A stretch of 64,000 nucleotides of DNA from positions 5,652,600 to 5,716,599 of the forward strand of contig JAJEKV010000058.1 of NCBI GenBank assembly GCA_021234155.1. The letters run 5' to 3'. The notes under the pieces are model-generated. The model searched no databases and was not told where the DNA came from. It worked only from the letters and a program-made list of their open reading frames with translations. Origin of the DNA: Isoetes taiwanensis (taxonomy: Eukaryota > Streptophyta > Lycopodiopsida > Isoetales > Isoetaceae). Numbering within the stretch: position 1 is the first letter of the stretch; every line of letters begins with the position of its first letter. Below, one piece after another: positions 1 through 9,730 of this stretch. The position numbers and the translations under genes are program-made.

Positions 1-425
1 TCCAACATGCCACTTATCCAACATTCCACCTAGGCTCCAACATGCCAAGGTGGCTCCAACATGCCATGCGGGCTCCAACATGCCACCTAGGCTCAAACAT
101 GCCAAGGTGGCTCAAGCACGCCACCTAGGCTAAAAAATGCCAAGGTGGCTCCAACATGCCACCTAGGCTCCAACATGACAAGGTGGCTCAAACATGCCAC
201 CTAGGCTCTAACATGCTCAAACATGCCACGCGGGCTCCAACATGCCACCTATGCTCCAACTTGCCATGGTGGCTCAAATATGCCACATGGGCTCCAACAT
301 GCCACCTAGGCTCAAATATGCCACGCCGGCTCCAACATGCCACCTAGGCTCAAACATGCCAAGATGGCTCAAACATGCCATGTTAAACATGCCACGCGGG
401 CTCCAACATGCCATCTAGGCTCGAT
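1..425. repeat. Minisatellite, unit about 19-21 bp
   Basis: Some twenty imperfect units of the type CTCCAACATGCCACCTAGG, or the variants CTCAAACATGCC-AAGGTGG and ATGCCACGCGGG, run from the window start to about 425. The array enters from outside the window, so its true length is unknown. Open frames across it are products of the repeat and are not taken as genes. Confidence 0.9.
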
Positions 426-2351
426 TGTTGCTCTGATAGCGTCCCAATCCCACAGAAGAAAATGAGGTCTCCTATTGAACACACAGCCATTCCTGAATTT
501 ATCATGCATCCTTTGCCACCATTCTAAGTTTTCTATCAAGAAACCGCAACTAAAATAGTACATAGAAACAAGATTGAAATGGACATCGAATAGAAACAAG
601 ATCGATCCAAAAAATGGGCATTGCATAGACACGAGCGATTGAAGGAATTGGATGCATACAAACAGGAGCAGGAGCGATGAATATGCTTAACACAAGAGTG
701 ATGAATAGTGCTTAGAGTGATTGAATGAATTGAATAGTGCTTAGACACAAGAGCGATGAAGAAAACAACAATCGAAGGAATTGACAATAGAGAACAAAGC
801 GATCAAAGGAATTTTACAGCCATCTCTAATACCACAAGAACAACATTCTTTGGGCTTCTAGAGCCGTCTCTAATAGCACAAGCAAAGCATTTGTGGCCAG
901 ATTTCGAAGAGCCTTCCATGCAATAAGGTTTGCTATAGATGATTTGCAAGGTTTTTTCAATGGTTTGGAATTGGGTTTTTTTTTTTTGGAACGGTTTCGA
1001 ATAGCTTTTTTTTTCTATAAATGTTGGACATAGTAAATTCTTGGAAAGCAGGTTGTTTCCTTTTTTATCACGGCCGATTCATGCATCCGCCCTGATTTCC
1101 AAATCTTGGGCTGTGTGCTTGTGGGCTGCAGGAGATTGTCGTGGTCCCCGAGATTGCAGTAGCTGCTCATCTGCTTTCTGTTTTAGGTTGTACCTTTAGA
1201 TTACTCCGGACAGAGCCTGGGTTTTGGTTTCATGGGGGTTCTGAGTTTTTCTGTTGTTGTGGAGTTGCATGCATTATTGGTATTCTTGCCTCAGATTTCA
1301 TTCAGAATATTTATCTCAGTTTTAATTTCGAATGCACAATCGCTTTAGATTTGTATTTTGGATTTTGTTCCGGGTGAAGATGCAGTGGTTGCTTGGAGGC
1401 AGCTCAATCCGACATGCTCCATTCCAGACACAAACGCTGCCTGCCTTTTCAAATCTGTACAGTGGCAGCAACTAGCTACTGGTTTCTTGCTGTTGGGTTA
1501 TGGCTGCATATGATATAGCTGCATGTGCTTCGTTCCCTGGAGCTTATCAGGTTTAGGCTTGGGCTTGATCGAACCACTGGCATGTGCACGTATTTGCACA
1601 TTTTGGTGTATCCATTGTTTATAAGTGATAACTCAATGGCTTAACAATGGTTAAAACTTAAAAAAAAAATACAAAAGGTTGCATTTAGACGATAAGGTTG
1701 CGCTTAGACAGCGGCATTTTAATAATTCGTCTCAGGGGCAAACATGGGTATTATTAACAAACAAGGGCATTTTAACAATGTGTGAACATACATGGGTATT
1801 TTTATAATTTTCCCATAAAATAATGAATTTGCTAGGTGTGGAAAATAAAATAATATTTTATATACGCGTGATATTTTGTGAGAGGCCGAGATAAACGGCA
1901 CAGATCTTGATCCGAGTCCTTTGTCTTATTGGTCTTTATTTAGCGGTTCAGATTGACTCAAAGATGAATGGTATAGATGTTGATCCTAGTCCTATGATAT
2001 TACTGGCTACCAAAATGAAGGGCTGAGATTGAAATCCGAGATTATCCCGCCATTGTGCACCTTGTGTTTCTTTCCCTCTTGTATTCTTTCTCCAGCTGCA
2101 GGCTATGGCGCTATGGCAATGGCAGAGCATGCTATGGCAATGGCAGTTCCGGCTAGCCATGGCGATGGCAGATCCAGCAGATCCGGATGGCTATGGCGAT
2201 GGCAGATCCGGCAGATGGCTATGGCGTGCTGGCGATGGCAAACAGGTTTTTTCCATTCTAGTTTTACCCTAAAAACAGGCTGGCAGCATTCCGGCCAGGA
2301 TTTGATTCCCAAGGAGCTGGGCTTTGCTTGTCCTTCAAGGAATACAGAAAT
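426..2351. other. No gene recognised
   Basis: I see no convincing coding region here. The stretch holds short runs of T (around 970-1,010), a region of mixed composition with gene-like base use at 1,080-1,400 but no recognisable protein, and an imperfect ATGGCGATGGCAG repeat at about 2,103-2,240. Intron or UTR of an unseen gene cannot be excluded. Confidence 0.4.
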
Positions 2352-2738
2352 TCAAAGATGTTTGTAGACGACTCTTCCTAATGGGAACGCTAGGCCTTCT
2401 TCCGAAGAAGAAACGGCTTCAACCTGAACTCCTGCTTCTGTTTCTCCTTCTTCTAGCCCGCCCAAATCATTATTTGCTTCTATTTCTCCTTCTTCCGAAC
2501 CCCGAAAATCATTGTTTGCTTCAGAATCCGCATGAATAACACTAGAAAATGCAGATTTCTCAGAATCTGACAAAGAGCGCCACATTTCCCCTAGGCATTT
2601 CGCGACATGAGAAGCAGACGAAGGCTGACCTGCTGCAACTAATTGAGCCTTGGCCTTTCCTCTGTTCTGATTGCAGAATGCAAAATAAGGGAAGATCTTC
2701 TTGCCTTTTTTGTTTGTTTTCTTTAAACAATTTCTCAT
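2352..2738 (-). CDS. HMG-box protein, short intact reading frame
   Basis: A 128-aa frame opens at an ATG directly after an in-frame TAG. Residues about 15-65 read as an HMG box: a basic lead-in (KKTNKKGKK), then YFAFCNQNRGKAK, the central HVAKCLGEMWRSLSDSEKSAF and an acidic tail with repeated EANND and EEGE blocks. HMG boxes bend DNA and act in chromatin. The frame is shorter than usual plant HMGB proteins and ends soon after the acidic tail. No intron signs are obvious, so it may be a retrocopy or one exon of a longer gene. The domain call is firm. Whether it is expressed cannot be judged. Confidence 0.6.
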   Translation of the reverse strand: MRNCLKKTNKKGKKIFPYFAFCNQNRGKAKAQLVAAGQPSSASHVAKCLGEMWRSLSDSEKSAFSSVIHADSEANNDFRGSEEGEIEANNDLGGLEEGETEAGVQVEAVSSSEEGLAFPLGRVVYKHL

Positions 2739-3404
2739 CTATTGTTTCAATGCAAAACATAACCGGATGCTACCATAACAGCAATGCATGGTCTATTCCT
2801 CCGAACCTTCTCTGTAAACCATTACCCTGGAAGGAGGGCCAGCTCATGACGGATTACAATAAATACAAGCGGCTGTCTTGGAGCAAATGGCACTGAAACA
2901 GGGGCGATATGAGGTAAAACATTCCGAAACTCCTTTCTTCTATAATAGCCCTTTCTGATCAGGAATATTTCTGCACAGATAGGTTTGAGGACAAATCGGG
3001 GCTTTCAAGTATGGCTACTTCAAGAAAAACCTATGAAAGGCATCAAAAGATGATGTTACAGAACTAGAAAGGAATAGGTAACATGCAGTTGAATTTGTTT
3101 CAATAAAATATCTGAGCATGAACTAGTTTTATGAACTGGTTTTAAAACATGAGCTGTTGTAACAAAATATGTGAATAAACTGATTTTAGAACATACTGTA
3201 AACAATCTACAAGAAATGTTGAATATGTATTCAAAGTCTATATATTTTGAATAAAGCAAAAATTCCTTGTTTACTATTACAATCATCTAACTGTATTCTC
3301 TCGTGACAATGGAAAACAAATTCTCTCGTGACAATGGAAAACAATCGCTAATCCTAAGTTTCATATCTTTGTTGTTATTGTTTAATTTGAACACATTGTT
3401 TCTA
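2739..3404. other. No gene recognised
   Basis: AT-rich sequence with a short direct repeat (TTCTCTCGTGACAATGGAAA, twice, about 3,297-3,345). I see nothing else in it. Confidence 0.4.
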
Positions 3405-3780
3405 CACTACAAAAAAAAATATATGTTATTGTACCAAAAACAACACTAGAAAAAATACAAATACTAAAAATAACATATAAAAAATTGAAGAAAAACTGTG
3501 CTAAAAAACTTATATATAAGGACTATGCATTGTTTTTAGCTAAAGGCCACATCTAAGAATCATGCATTGTTTCTCTTTTTGAGCGAAGCCATGCATAGAA
3601 TCTGACATTGTTTTTCTCTATAAACAACGGTGAAAACCATACATAAAAATGCGAAACTACACATAGAATTTGGCATTGTTTTTCTCTATAAACAACGGTG
3701 AAAACCACACATAAAAATTACGAGTTGTTTTTGTCTAAAAACCACGCATGAAAACCATGCGTTCTTTTCGTGTGAAAAAC
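3405..3780 (+). mobile_element. CACTA-like terminus with subterminal repeats
   Basis: CACTACAAAAAAAAATATAT at 3,405 has the form of a plant CACTA (En/Spm) terminal repeat. It is followed by about 370 bp of short repeated units in both directions: ATGCATTGTTTTT, the pair CTCTATAAACAACGGTG at about 3,617 and 3,687, and variants of AAAACCATGCAT. Such subterminal repeats are typical of CACTA transposase binding regions. The matching opposite end was not found, so the extent of the element is open. Confidence 0.45.
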
Positions 3781-3899
3781 TACATTAAAAAACTACTATT
3801 GTTTCTAGCATTTTCGGAACATTTATATGGGTGGTCTTTGAGTATTGTTTTCTTGCAGAAACAATAGCAAAAAACTACATATAGAGCAGATTTTGGGGT

Positions 3900-4166
3900 T
3901 ATAGTGCAAGCAGTGCAATCCTGGTGATTTGATCCTTTTTCCTTCCATTTTTCTTCTAAACTTGTTATGGCCACACCCACTTTATCCTCTCCTAACCTTT
4001 CATCATTGACAGCCTGGATAGGATCAGCTAGTATGATAGCTCCTTCACCTACTAGCTCCTTATTGCATTGGTGCTTCACTTTCACCTTCTTATTCTTCCA
4101 ATCCAACCTACTGTAGAGGACAATTTGCTTAGTAGTCTCAGCCTCAACACCCTTTGGGAGGTCCAC
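3900..4166 (-). pseudogene. N-terminal fragment of the DUF7869-type transposon gene (left element)
   Basis: Residues reading KQIVLYSRLDWKNKKVKVK, then DPIQAVNDERLGEDKVGVAI and EEKWKEKGS, match the minus-strand stretch at 29,930-30,140 (IVLYTRVDWKTK, NAMNDERLG, GVAI, NWKEKGSAK) over about 75 residues. In both places the stretch lies on the minus strand, upstream of a plus-strand FCP1-like gene. I take it as the N-terminal domain of the same transposon protein. The rest of the gene is not found to the left, where a CACTA-like end intervenes. Function of this domain is unknown to me. Confidence 0.5.
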
Positions 4167-4440
4167 AGCATTGACCTACAAGAACAATGTTTACAATGGG
4201 GTAACAATGTGATAAGAACATGTGGTAACAATGTTGAAACATGTTGGGGGGATAGGCATTACATTTTTACCCTTTTTAGGATCCACACGCTTCACCTATA
4301 TAAAGTGAAATGTCTTAATATTAGTTCGAAAAAAGGACAAAGTAATTTTGAGAACCGATTAAAGGGAACTTTAAGAAATACCAAGAAAACCATTAAATGG
4401 ACAAATATATGTTGTAAGTGCAGCAAAAAATAGGTTATAA

Positions 4441-4740
4441 GTATACCTCAGGTGTAGGTAATTATTGCAAAATTAATGGTAACATAGGGTGTATGCTAGT
4501 AGTACTAATGAGGTAAGTATAGGTCGTGAATCTAGATGGGCCAAAGTTGGTTGTAAGTATAGCTGGGGTCTAGGTAATTATACAAAATTAATGAAAACAT
4601 AGGTTTTAAGTATAGCTGACATGTGGGTAATTCTATAGAGAATTATGATAACCTAGGGCGTAATTAATTCAATAGAAGTAATGATAGGTAATCCGTATAT
4701 GATATAAATCTTGTATGATGTGATGGAATCATAATTACAA
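4441..4740. repeat. AT-rich imperfect repeats upstream of the acidic ORF
   Basis: Units of the form GGTTNTAAGTATA...GTGTAGGTAATTATNNAAAATTAATG recur about three times between 4,430 and 4,680. A comparable AT-rich, repeat-bearing spacer (AAGGTTATTATAGG units) separates the two divergent genes of the inner element at 30.4-30.8 kb. It could be a shared promoter region, but this is inference. Confidence 0.45.
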
Positions 4741-4828
4741 CCGCGCCTATAAGAAACCCTCCATTCTTTCAACCGCCAATCCTTTCTTCCTTCTAGCGCC
4801 AATCCTTTCTTCCTTTCTTCCTTCTACC
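4741..4828 (+). promoter_or_regulatory. Possible TATA-like site and pyrimidine-rich leader
   Basis: CCTATAAGAAA at about 4,746 lies some 75 bases before the ATG at 4,829. The leader is rich in C and T and contains the direct repeat CGCCAATCCTTTCTTCCTTC (about 4,772 and 4,798). The start sits in ACCATGG, a strong plant context. Confidence 0.4.
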
Positions 4829-5299
4829 ATGGTGAGCCATGCTGCCCGGCCTCGTCCCGCTCCATCCCGCCGGACTCGCCTCCGAGAGGCAAAGAGGCAG
4901 ATAAAAAAATTGATAAAGAAATCCATTCCCCCCTCCCGCAGATGCCGTTGTGGCTGCTCTCCGCACCACAGTCCGGATAATTGCGAGGAGTTATTTCTTC
5001 AGGGCAAGCTTCGCCCGGGAAAAGATTATCTGAGCACCAGCACCAGCAGCCCCGAGTCCCCCCATACTCCCCTTGATTCAGATGAGGAGATGGAGAACGA
5101 GATTGAGAAAGAAGAAGAAATGGAAGAAGCAGATGAAGAATGGCGGGAAGAATTAGAAGAAGAAAAAAAGCAGCTGATTATGGACGCCCTCTCCTCCTCC
5201 GATGATGAAGTTGTTGCAGAAGCCATCCTTGAGGAGATGGCAGATGAAAGCTCAGAGGAAGAAGAGGAGGAGGAAGAAGAGGAGGAGGTAGAGGGCTGA
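4829..5299 (+). CDS. Intact 156-aa ORF: basic N-terminus, Cys/His cluster, acidic tail
   Basis: I do not recognise a family. Residues 1-35 are basic (RRTRLREAKRQIKKLIKK). Residues about 38-54 carry a Cys/His cluster, CRCGCSPHHSPDNC, that could bind a metal. Residues about 73-86 are Ser/Pro-rich. From about residue 87 to the end the protein is strongly acidic, with runs of EEEE and a DSDEE block, as in chromatin or transcription-associated proteins. The frame is uninterrupted, unlike almost everything around it, starts in an ideal context and stops just before a T-run. It lies between the transposase-side fragment and the FCP1-like gene of the left element, so it may be an element-encoded accessory protein. 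Low-complexity codons could also keep such a frame open by chance. Confidence 0.5.
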   Translation: MVSHAARPRPAPSRRTRLREAKRQIKKLIKKSIPPSRRCRCGCSPHHSPDNCEELFLQGKLRPGKDYLSTSTSSPESPHTPLDSDEEMENEIEKEEEMEEADEEWREELEEEKKQLIMDALSSSDDEVVAEAILEEMADESSEEEEEEEEEEEVEG

Positions 5300-5442
5300 T
5301 TTTTTTTTTTTTGTTTTTGTTATTTAGTATTTGGTTCAGAAGAGCGATCTGGGCATCTCCAAAAAAGGCCTCAAATGAGGATTATGAATGGAGCTAGGCA
5401 TCTCCTTAAAGCGCCTAGAACTTCGTAATTTTGTAACAATTT

Positions 5443-5716
5443 TGGGCAACTCTAGTAAAAGGCCTTATGTAAAATTTTTCAATGGCAATACAAGGATTTA
5501 CTGACTGCAATATGTTTCTTTAGTTTCTACTCTAACTTGAAAGCAGAACTGTAATTTCTGCAGAAGCTGTTTTGAATTCTGGCAACTCTAATAAAAGGCC
5601 TTATGTAAAAATTTTCAATGGCAATACAAGGACTAATGACTGCAATATGTTTCCTTAGTGTCAACTCTAAATTGAAAGCATAACTGTAATTTCTTCAGAA
5701 GCTGTTTTGAATTCTG
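5443..5716. repeat. Tandem duplication, two units of about 137 bp
   Basis: The segment beginning GGCAACTCTAGTAAAAGGCC (about 5,443) repeats from about 5,580 with few differences and ends in AGAAGCTGTTTTGAATTCTGG both times. Confidence 0.85.
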
Positions 5717-5736
5717 GCTCTTTCATTCTTAATTTT

Positions 5737-5947
5737 GAGAGAGCTGAAGTGAGATCACGCCAGGCGCGAAATATGTTTGTGTGCAAAATGTTTAAATTGT
5801 CAAGCAGTCCAATACACGCCTGGCGTGAATTGCACACAGTAATTAGCTTTATGCAGTTCACGCCAGGCGTGTATTGGACCTGCACAATGTAAACATTTTG
5901 CACACAAACATATTTCGCGCCTGGCGTGATTTTACTTCAGCTCTCTC
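5737..5947. mobile_element. Foldback (MITE-like) element with embedded GGCGTG palindromes
   Basis: The 211-bp segment is a near-complete inverted repeat. It opens with GAGAGAGCTGAAGT and closes with the reverse complement ACTTCAGCTCTCTC. The arms, about 100 bp each and roughly 90% alike, contain CACGCCAGGCGCGAAATATG and TCCAATACACGCCTGGCG, and the spacer is about 15 bp. It could fold into one long hairpin. No target duplication is clear. It may be a MITE, or part of the palindrome family seen at 9.3 and 34.9 kb. Confidence 0.8.
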
Positions 5948-6057
5948 GAATTTAAAAATTACAAGATGCGACTTCAAGAAATTACAAAGATCGCTTTTAA
6001 AGTACAATACAGGATACACGCATGGCATTTAAATTACAAGTGAATGGTATTAGCTCA

Positions 6058-6142
6058 TGGCGCGAAATCACTAATTTGTTTTTTCAATGAATTCGCGCCT
6101 GGCGCGTATTCAACTGAACATACGCCTGGCGCGTATTCAACT
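6058..6142. repeat. Palindromic modules, two direct copies
   Basis: CGCCTGGCGCGTATTCAACT occurs at about 6,089 and 6,120, preceded by ATGGCGCGAAATCA at 6,058. The CGCC-TGGCG core is itself palindromic and is the same core as in the foldback at 5.74-5.95 kb. Confidence 0.7.
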
Positions 6143-6198
6143 GAAGATCCTCCTATGCCAGCATAGGCTACAAGCATAAGCTTATTCAATGAGTAGTG

Positions 6199-6400
6199 CC
6201 GTGCTCTGGAGGGGCTTGAAATGGAGAATGCTAAGCTGATAATTAGAGTTGCAGACCTCGAAGCCATTTTGGGTAATATCCCAATAGCTGCACCATCTTA
6301 TTTGCCAGAATCTTGTATGCCAGTTTATCTTTTTTCAACAGCATTTGAGACTATTGTGCCAGCATTTGAGACTACTGAGGAACAACATACAGATGAATAA
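6199..6400 (+). pseudogene. Coding-like stretch, possible terminal exon
   Basis: A frame reading LEGLEMENAKLIIRVADLEA and on to a TAA near 6,400 looks like the C-terminal end of a protein, with a short heptad-like leucine pattern at its start. A TAG lies just upstream in frame, so only an exon or a remnant is possible. No family recognised. Confidence 0.3.
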
Positions 6401-6663
6401 CACATAGATAAATAACACACAGATGTAATTAAAACAATGTAAAGAATGCAGGTTTTTTAAAGAATATCCCATCCATGTAAAGAATACAGTGTTTTTTGAA
6501 TTCCTGAATGCTCTGGTCTGCAGGCCTTATAGTTTTGCAATATTGAATGAATGGTCTGGCATGCAAGCCTTTTAATTTCATACATATGACAGAATCAGCT
6601 TGTGCATTTTAGTATGAGCACTCAATCTTCCTCTATGTCTTCCAAGAAAATGAAACTCACCTT

Positions 6664-6912
6664 CTATAAGCGAATTACTGGCCATGCAACAAAGGTTCCG
6701 ATGCTTTCACCCACTGTGTCTCCATCAGGATGCCTTCTGGGTAATGCTTCGTCGTTGAAATGGCAACTGGTTACTAGAATCTTCACATGATCATTTCCAA
6801 GAGGAACTCCATGGCAGATTGCTTCCGGATCGATTGATTCTATCTTGCAATTTCCCACCCTCCTCTTCAAATTTGTCGTCAGCATGTAGCATTCTTCTCC
6901 AATGTTGTTCAA
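6664..6912 (-). pseudogene. Transposase-associated domain fragment (DUF8039-like)
   Basis: The frame reads GNCKIESIDPEAICHGVPLG, then LPRRHPDGDTVGESIGTFVA and WPVIRL. The pattern of a GVPLG turn, a DTVG(E)SIG stretch and a closing (F/I)AWP is what I recall from the small domain attached to plant CACTA/En-Spm-type transposases, annotated as DUF8039. About 80 residues are open. The segment is an isolated exon-like piece on the minus strand within the left transposon region. Confidence 0.45.
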
Positions 6913-7254
6913 TGTCGCAAGATCGTGGGATTAATTCAGAGCTTGGGTTCTGGAAGAGTAGATGAACTTACATGAAGGCGCTCGACATCGCCAGCGGCTT
7001 CTTCTTCGATTCTTCCGAAGTTCTTTTCGAAGTTCTTCCCTGTTCTTCCCAGTTCTTTCGAAGTTCGAATGACAAGAAAGGTGGCGGCAAGATTAGGTGG
7101 TAGTTTCAAATTATCCGATTAATTGTCTTTGCTTTTCTAGCGGATTTGAGTGAAATCTAATTATGGGATTTGACAATATGGGTCGTAGAGCCATTTACTT
7201 TCGCCAGACGATCGCGTCCGAATCCATTAGGACCAATCGTAAGATTGCTAACCG

Positions 7255-7385
7255 CCGCTTAAAAAGTCGATCCATGAAATTTAAATATCCGCTCCCTTCT
7301 ATCGGACCGTCAATTAAAAGTCGATCCGCGAAATTTTAATAACCGCTCGCTTCTATCGGACCGTCGATGAAAAGTCGATCCGAAT
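7255..7385. repeat. Tandem repeat, unit about 60 bp
   Basis: AAAAGTCGATCC is followed by a GAAATTT...CCGCTC..CTTCTATCGGACCGTC block. The block occurs twice, and the AAAAGTCGATCC start occurs a third time just before 7,385. Confidence 0.8.
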
Positions 7386-7542
7386 GAAACCCTCGATCGA
7401 AAGCCGACCTAATCGCCTTATGGAAATCTATATAAGTTTTGAATTCCATTTCTTGCTTTTTGATTGTCGACTTGCTTTCGAGACGCCAAGAACTCCGAAT
7501 TTCGGGAACTCAAGAACTTCGAGGCGCTCAAGATCATCGCGA

Positions 7543-8615
7543 AGATGCCGCCCAAAGGTCGTGGCCGCTCCAAACTTCCGCCGGAGAGAAGATGCTCAAG
7601 GTCGAGTATTGTCATCATTCACGTGTTATTCATTCATTGTTCATTGCTCAGTATTTCTTGTATTTGCTCAGTATCTTACGCCTATGCTCCTGTCTATTAT
7701 TTCTGTAGCAGTGACTTAAATTTCTATAGCTGCTGACACTCCTGTCTATCATTTCTTTAGCTGCTCATTTCTGCTGTGACTTGTATTTGCATCTGCATAA
7801 TAAATTCCTGCTCGTGATTAACTGTTATGTCTATAATTTGTAAAGTAGTATGACCGTGTTTAGTTGGCTTTCGCCGATTATGCAATGGCATCTTTGTAAT
7901 TGGCACGCATTTATGAGTGCATGTAATAATCGGGGAGGTGTATACCATTCTGTGCTTTAGCCTGGCCGGAATTGATGACCACCCGAAATCGCGCTAAACG
8001 TGTATTGCACCGTCGTTTGCAGGGAAGAAGAGACAAAACCGAATGATAGCTCCTATACCTCCTCCTAAGAAAGCAAGAGGCTTGGAAGATACTCCAGCGA
8101 GCTCCAGCTCACAGAAGAAGGGAAAGCCCAATGAGGACGCAGATCCTATGCATTGTCGATGGATGATAGCGGATCCATTATCGAGGCGGAACCATGAGAT
8201 CCTCCATGCCCCGAGGAGAAGATGGATGGCGGTCGCGGAGTGGTATGTTGATGTAGGCAAAACAAATGGTAAGGTGGATCTTGTGTTACACTCCAGAAAG
8301 AAAGAGACCGATCTTATGAAGAAACAAGGTATTCTTATCACTTGTGAGGAGCAGGATGACATCCGTTGTCAACTTCTAGTGGAGGTTGTGAAGAACCACA
8401 AGAAAGATCTCGATTTTACATGCGTGGCAACCGCTTTCAAAGATGGTCCGATGAAGAAGGGCGTGAGTGCCGAGTCATGTTTCAAGCACGGATGGCCTCA
8501 AAATACCGCCCTCACTCCGGTTTCTATTAGTGAAGGGGTGTCTGCAAGTAGTGAGGAGAGCTTTATGAGGACCTTCTCCAAGTTACTACACGGAGGAGAT
8601 GAAGCATCAAAATGA
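7543..8615 (+). CDS. Candidate two-exon gene, unrecognised basic protein
   Basis: A short first exon may begin at ATG 7,543 (MPPKGRGRSKLPPERR, a basic chromatin-like start). After about 400 bases the sequence TCGTTTGCAG at about 8,013-8,022 gives a good acceptor, and an open frame then runs to TGA at 8,613-8,615. It reads GKKRQNRMIAPIPPPKKARG, a Ser-rich linker, then a globular part with RWMAVAEWYVDVGK, VDLVLHSRKKETD and LLVEVVKNHKKDLDF. The donor for exon 1 could not be fixed, and the phases do not join cleanly with the obvious GT, so the first exon is uncertain. The gene lies on the plus strand in the left transposon region, in line with the coding stretches at 9.7-11.6 kb. No family recognised. 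Confidence 0.4.
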
Positions 8616-8981
8616 TATCGAGGGATGTCACGAAGATTCTTTGGACTTAGGAAAGGACATCCCTACGCAACAGATTGATGGCATTTTGGCGGAAAATGAC
8701 TCCGAAAAGAAATTGCGGTGGAGGCAATGAGTAGGCTAGTCAAGTATGCGAGACAACTACCCACTTGGCCAATCTTTTACACATCCCATCCATGTTGACC
8801 GCCCCGGGTGAGATCACATAAGTCAAGTCTTGTTAGCGGGAGGTATGACCCCGAGCATGCAAGAGAAATATTGAGGCGATGGTGAGGAATCCAGGCCAAG
8901 TTCCTATGCCCAGACGTGCTTCCTTGGGATAAGAAAAAGGATGCTCCACTCCAAAGTGGACAACACTAGAAGAGCTAATGA

Positions 8982-9224
8982 GTGGAGAACCCTAATGTAT
9001 GCTTCCTTATTATTGATCGGACAAACATTCTATTGAGGCACAACGATCCCTATCCAACCAGGCTTTGCAAACTGGACAAACAATGTATACGCTACATTAC
9101 AACCACGGAGGTGTGGGTTTCTAAGCCCCATACCCCGGCAGAGGACTGGCGCGAGATTAGTGCAACATTGAGCGAAATGGGCGAAGTCTTTCTTTATAAA
9201 AGGTTAGTATATTTAGTGGAATAG
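8982..9224 (+). pseudogene. Unrecognised coding-like ORF (80 aa)
   Basis: The frame contains DRTNILLRHNDPYPTRLCKL and TPAEDWREISATLSEMGEVF and has the look of a structured protein piece. It follows the unrecognised gene at 8.0-8.6 kb on the same strand and could belong to it. A TAG ends it just before the palindrome cluster. Confidence 0.25.
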
Positions 9225-9289
9225 AGTCGATATATCAAGTAGCAATACTTGATAGTAGAATAGGTCAGCGTGTGTCAAGGCGTGCCAAT

Positions 9290-9715
9290 TACTTTTGGCA
9301 TTGAATTCATCTTTGCCAATTGGCGCTGGCGTGTATTCGTCATGGTGAATTGTCGGCATGAATACACGCCACGCAGCGTGAATTGCCAATTTCATCAGCG
9401 GGACGAATACCACGCCCGGCGCCGAATCACGATTGCCTTGCCAATTGGCGCATGTATTCATCTTTGCCCTAGCGGGCGAATACATGCATGCGCCGAATTG
9501 GCGCTGGCGTGTATTCATCTTTGCCAATGCGCGCTGGCGTGTATTACCGTCGCAATGTCGGCATGAATACACGCCGGCGCCGACCGGCAACGCATCGCCC
9601 CGATCAAAATGTAAGATATTGGCAATTGGCGTGTGGCGTGTATTCATACCGACAACCACGGGGACGAATACACGCCAGCGCGAATTGGCAAGCATGAATA
9701 CACGCCACATTACGC
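9290..9715. repeat. Cluster of GCGTGTATTC modules in both orientations
   Basis: Eleven copies of GTGTATTC, or its complement GAATACAC with one-base variants, lie here. Those read on the plus strand are at about 9,331, 9,452, 9,509, 9,538 and 9,638. Those on the minus strand are at about 9,360, 9,405, 9,478, 9,565, 9,666 and 9,696. Most are fused to GGCGCTGGC or GCCAGCGCG and joined by ATCTTTGCCAATTGGCG spacers, so neighbouring modules form hairpins. The local GC content is far above that of the flanks. Long open frames across the cluster on both strands are by-products of the repeat. Confidence 0.8.
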
Positions 9716-9730
9716 CATTGGCACGGCGCT

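Noticed and set aside
156-347. Open frame across the 5' minisatellite
   Set aside because: Every codon follows from the 19-21-bp repeat, and there is no independent coding signal.
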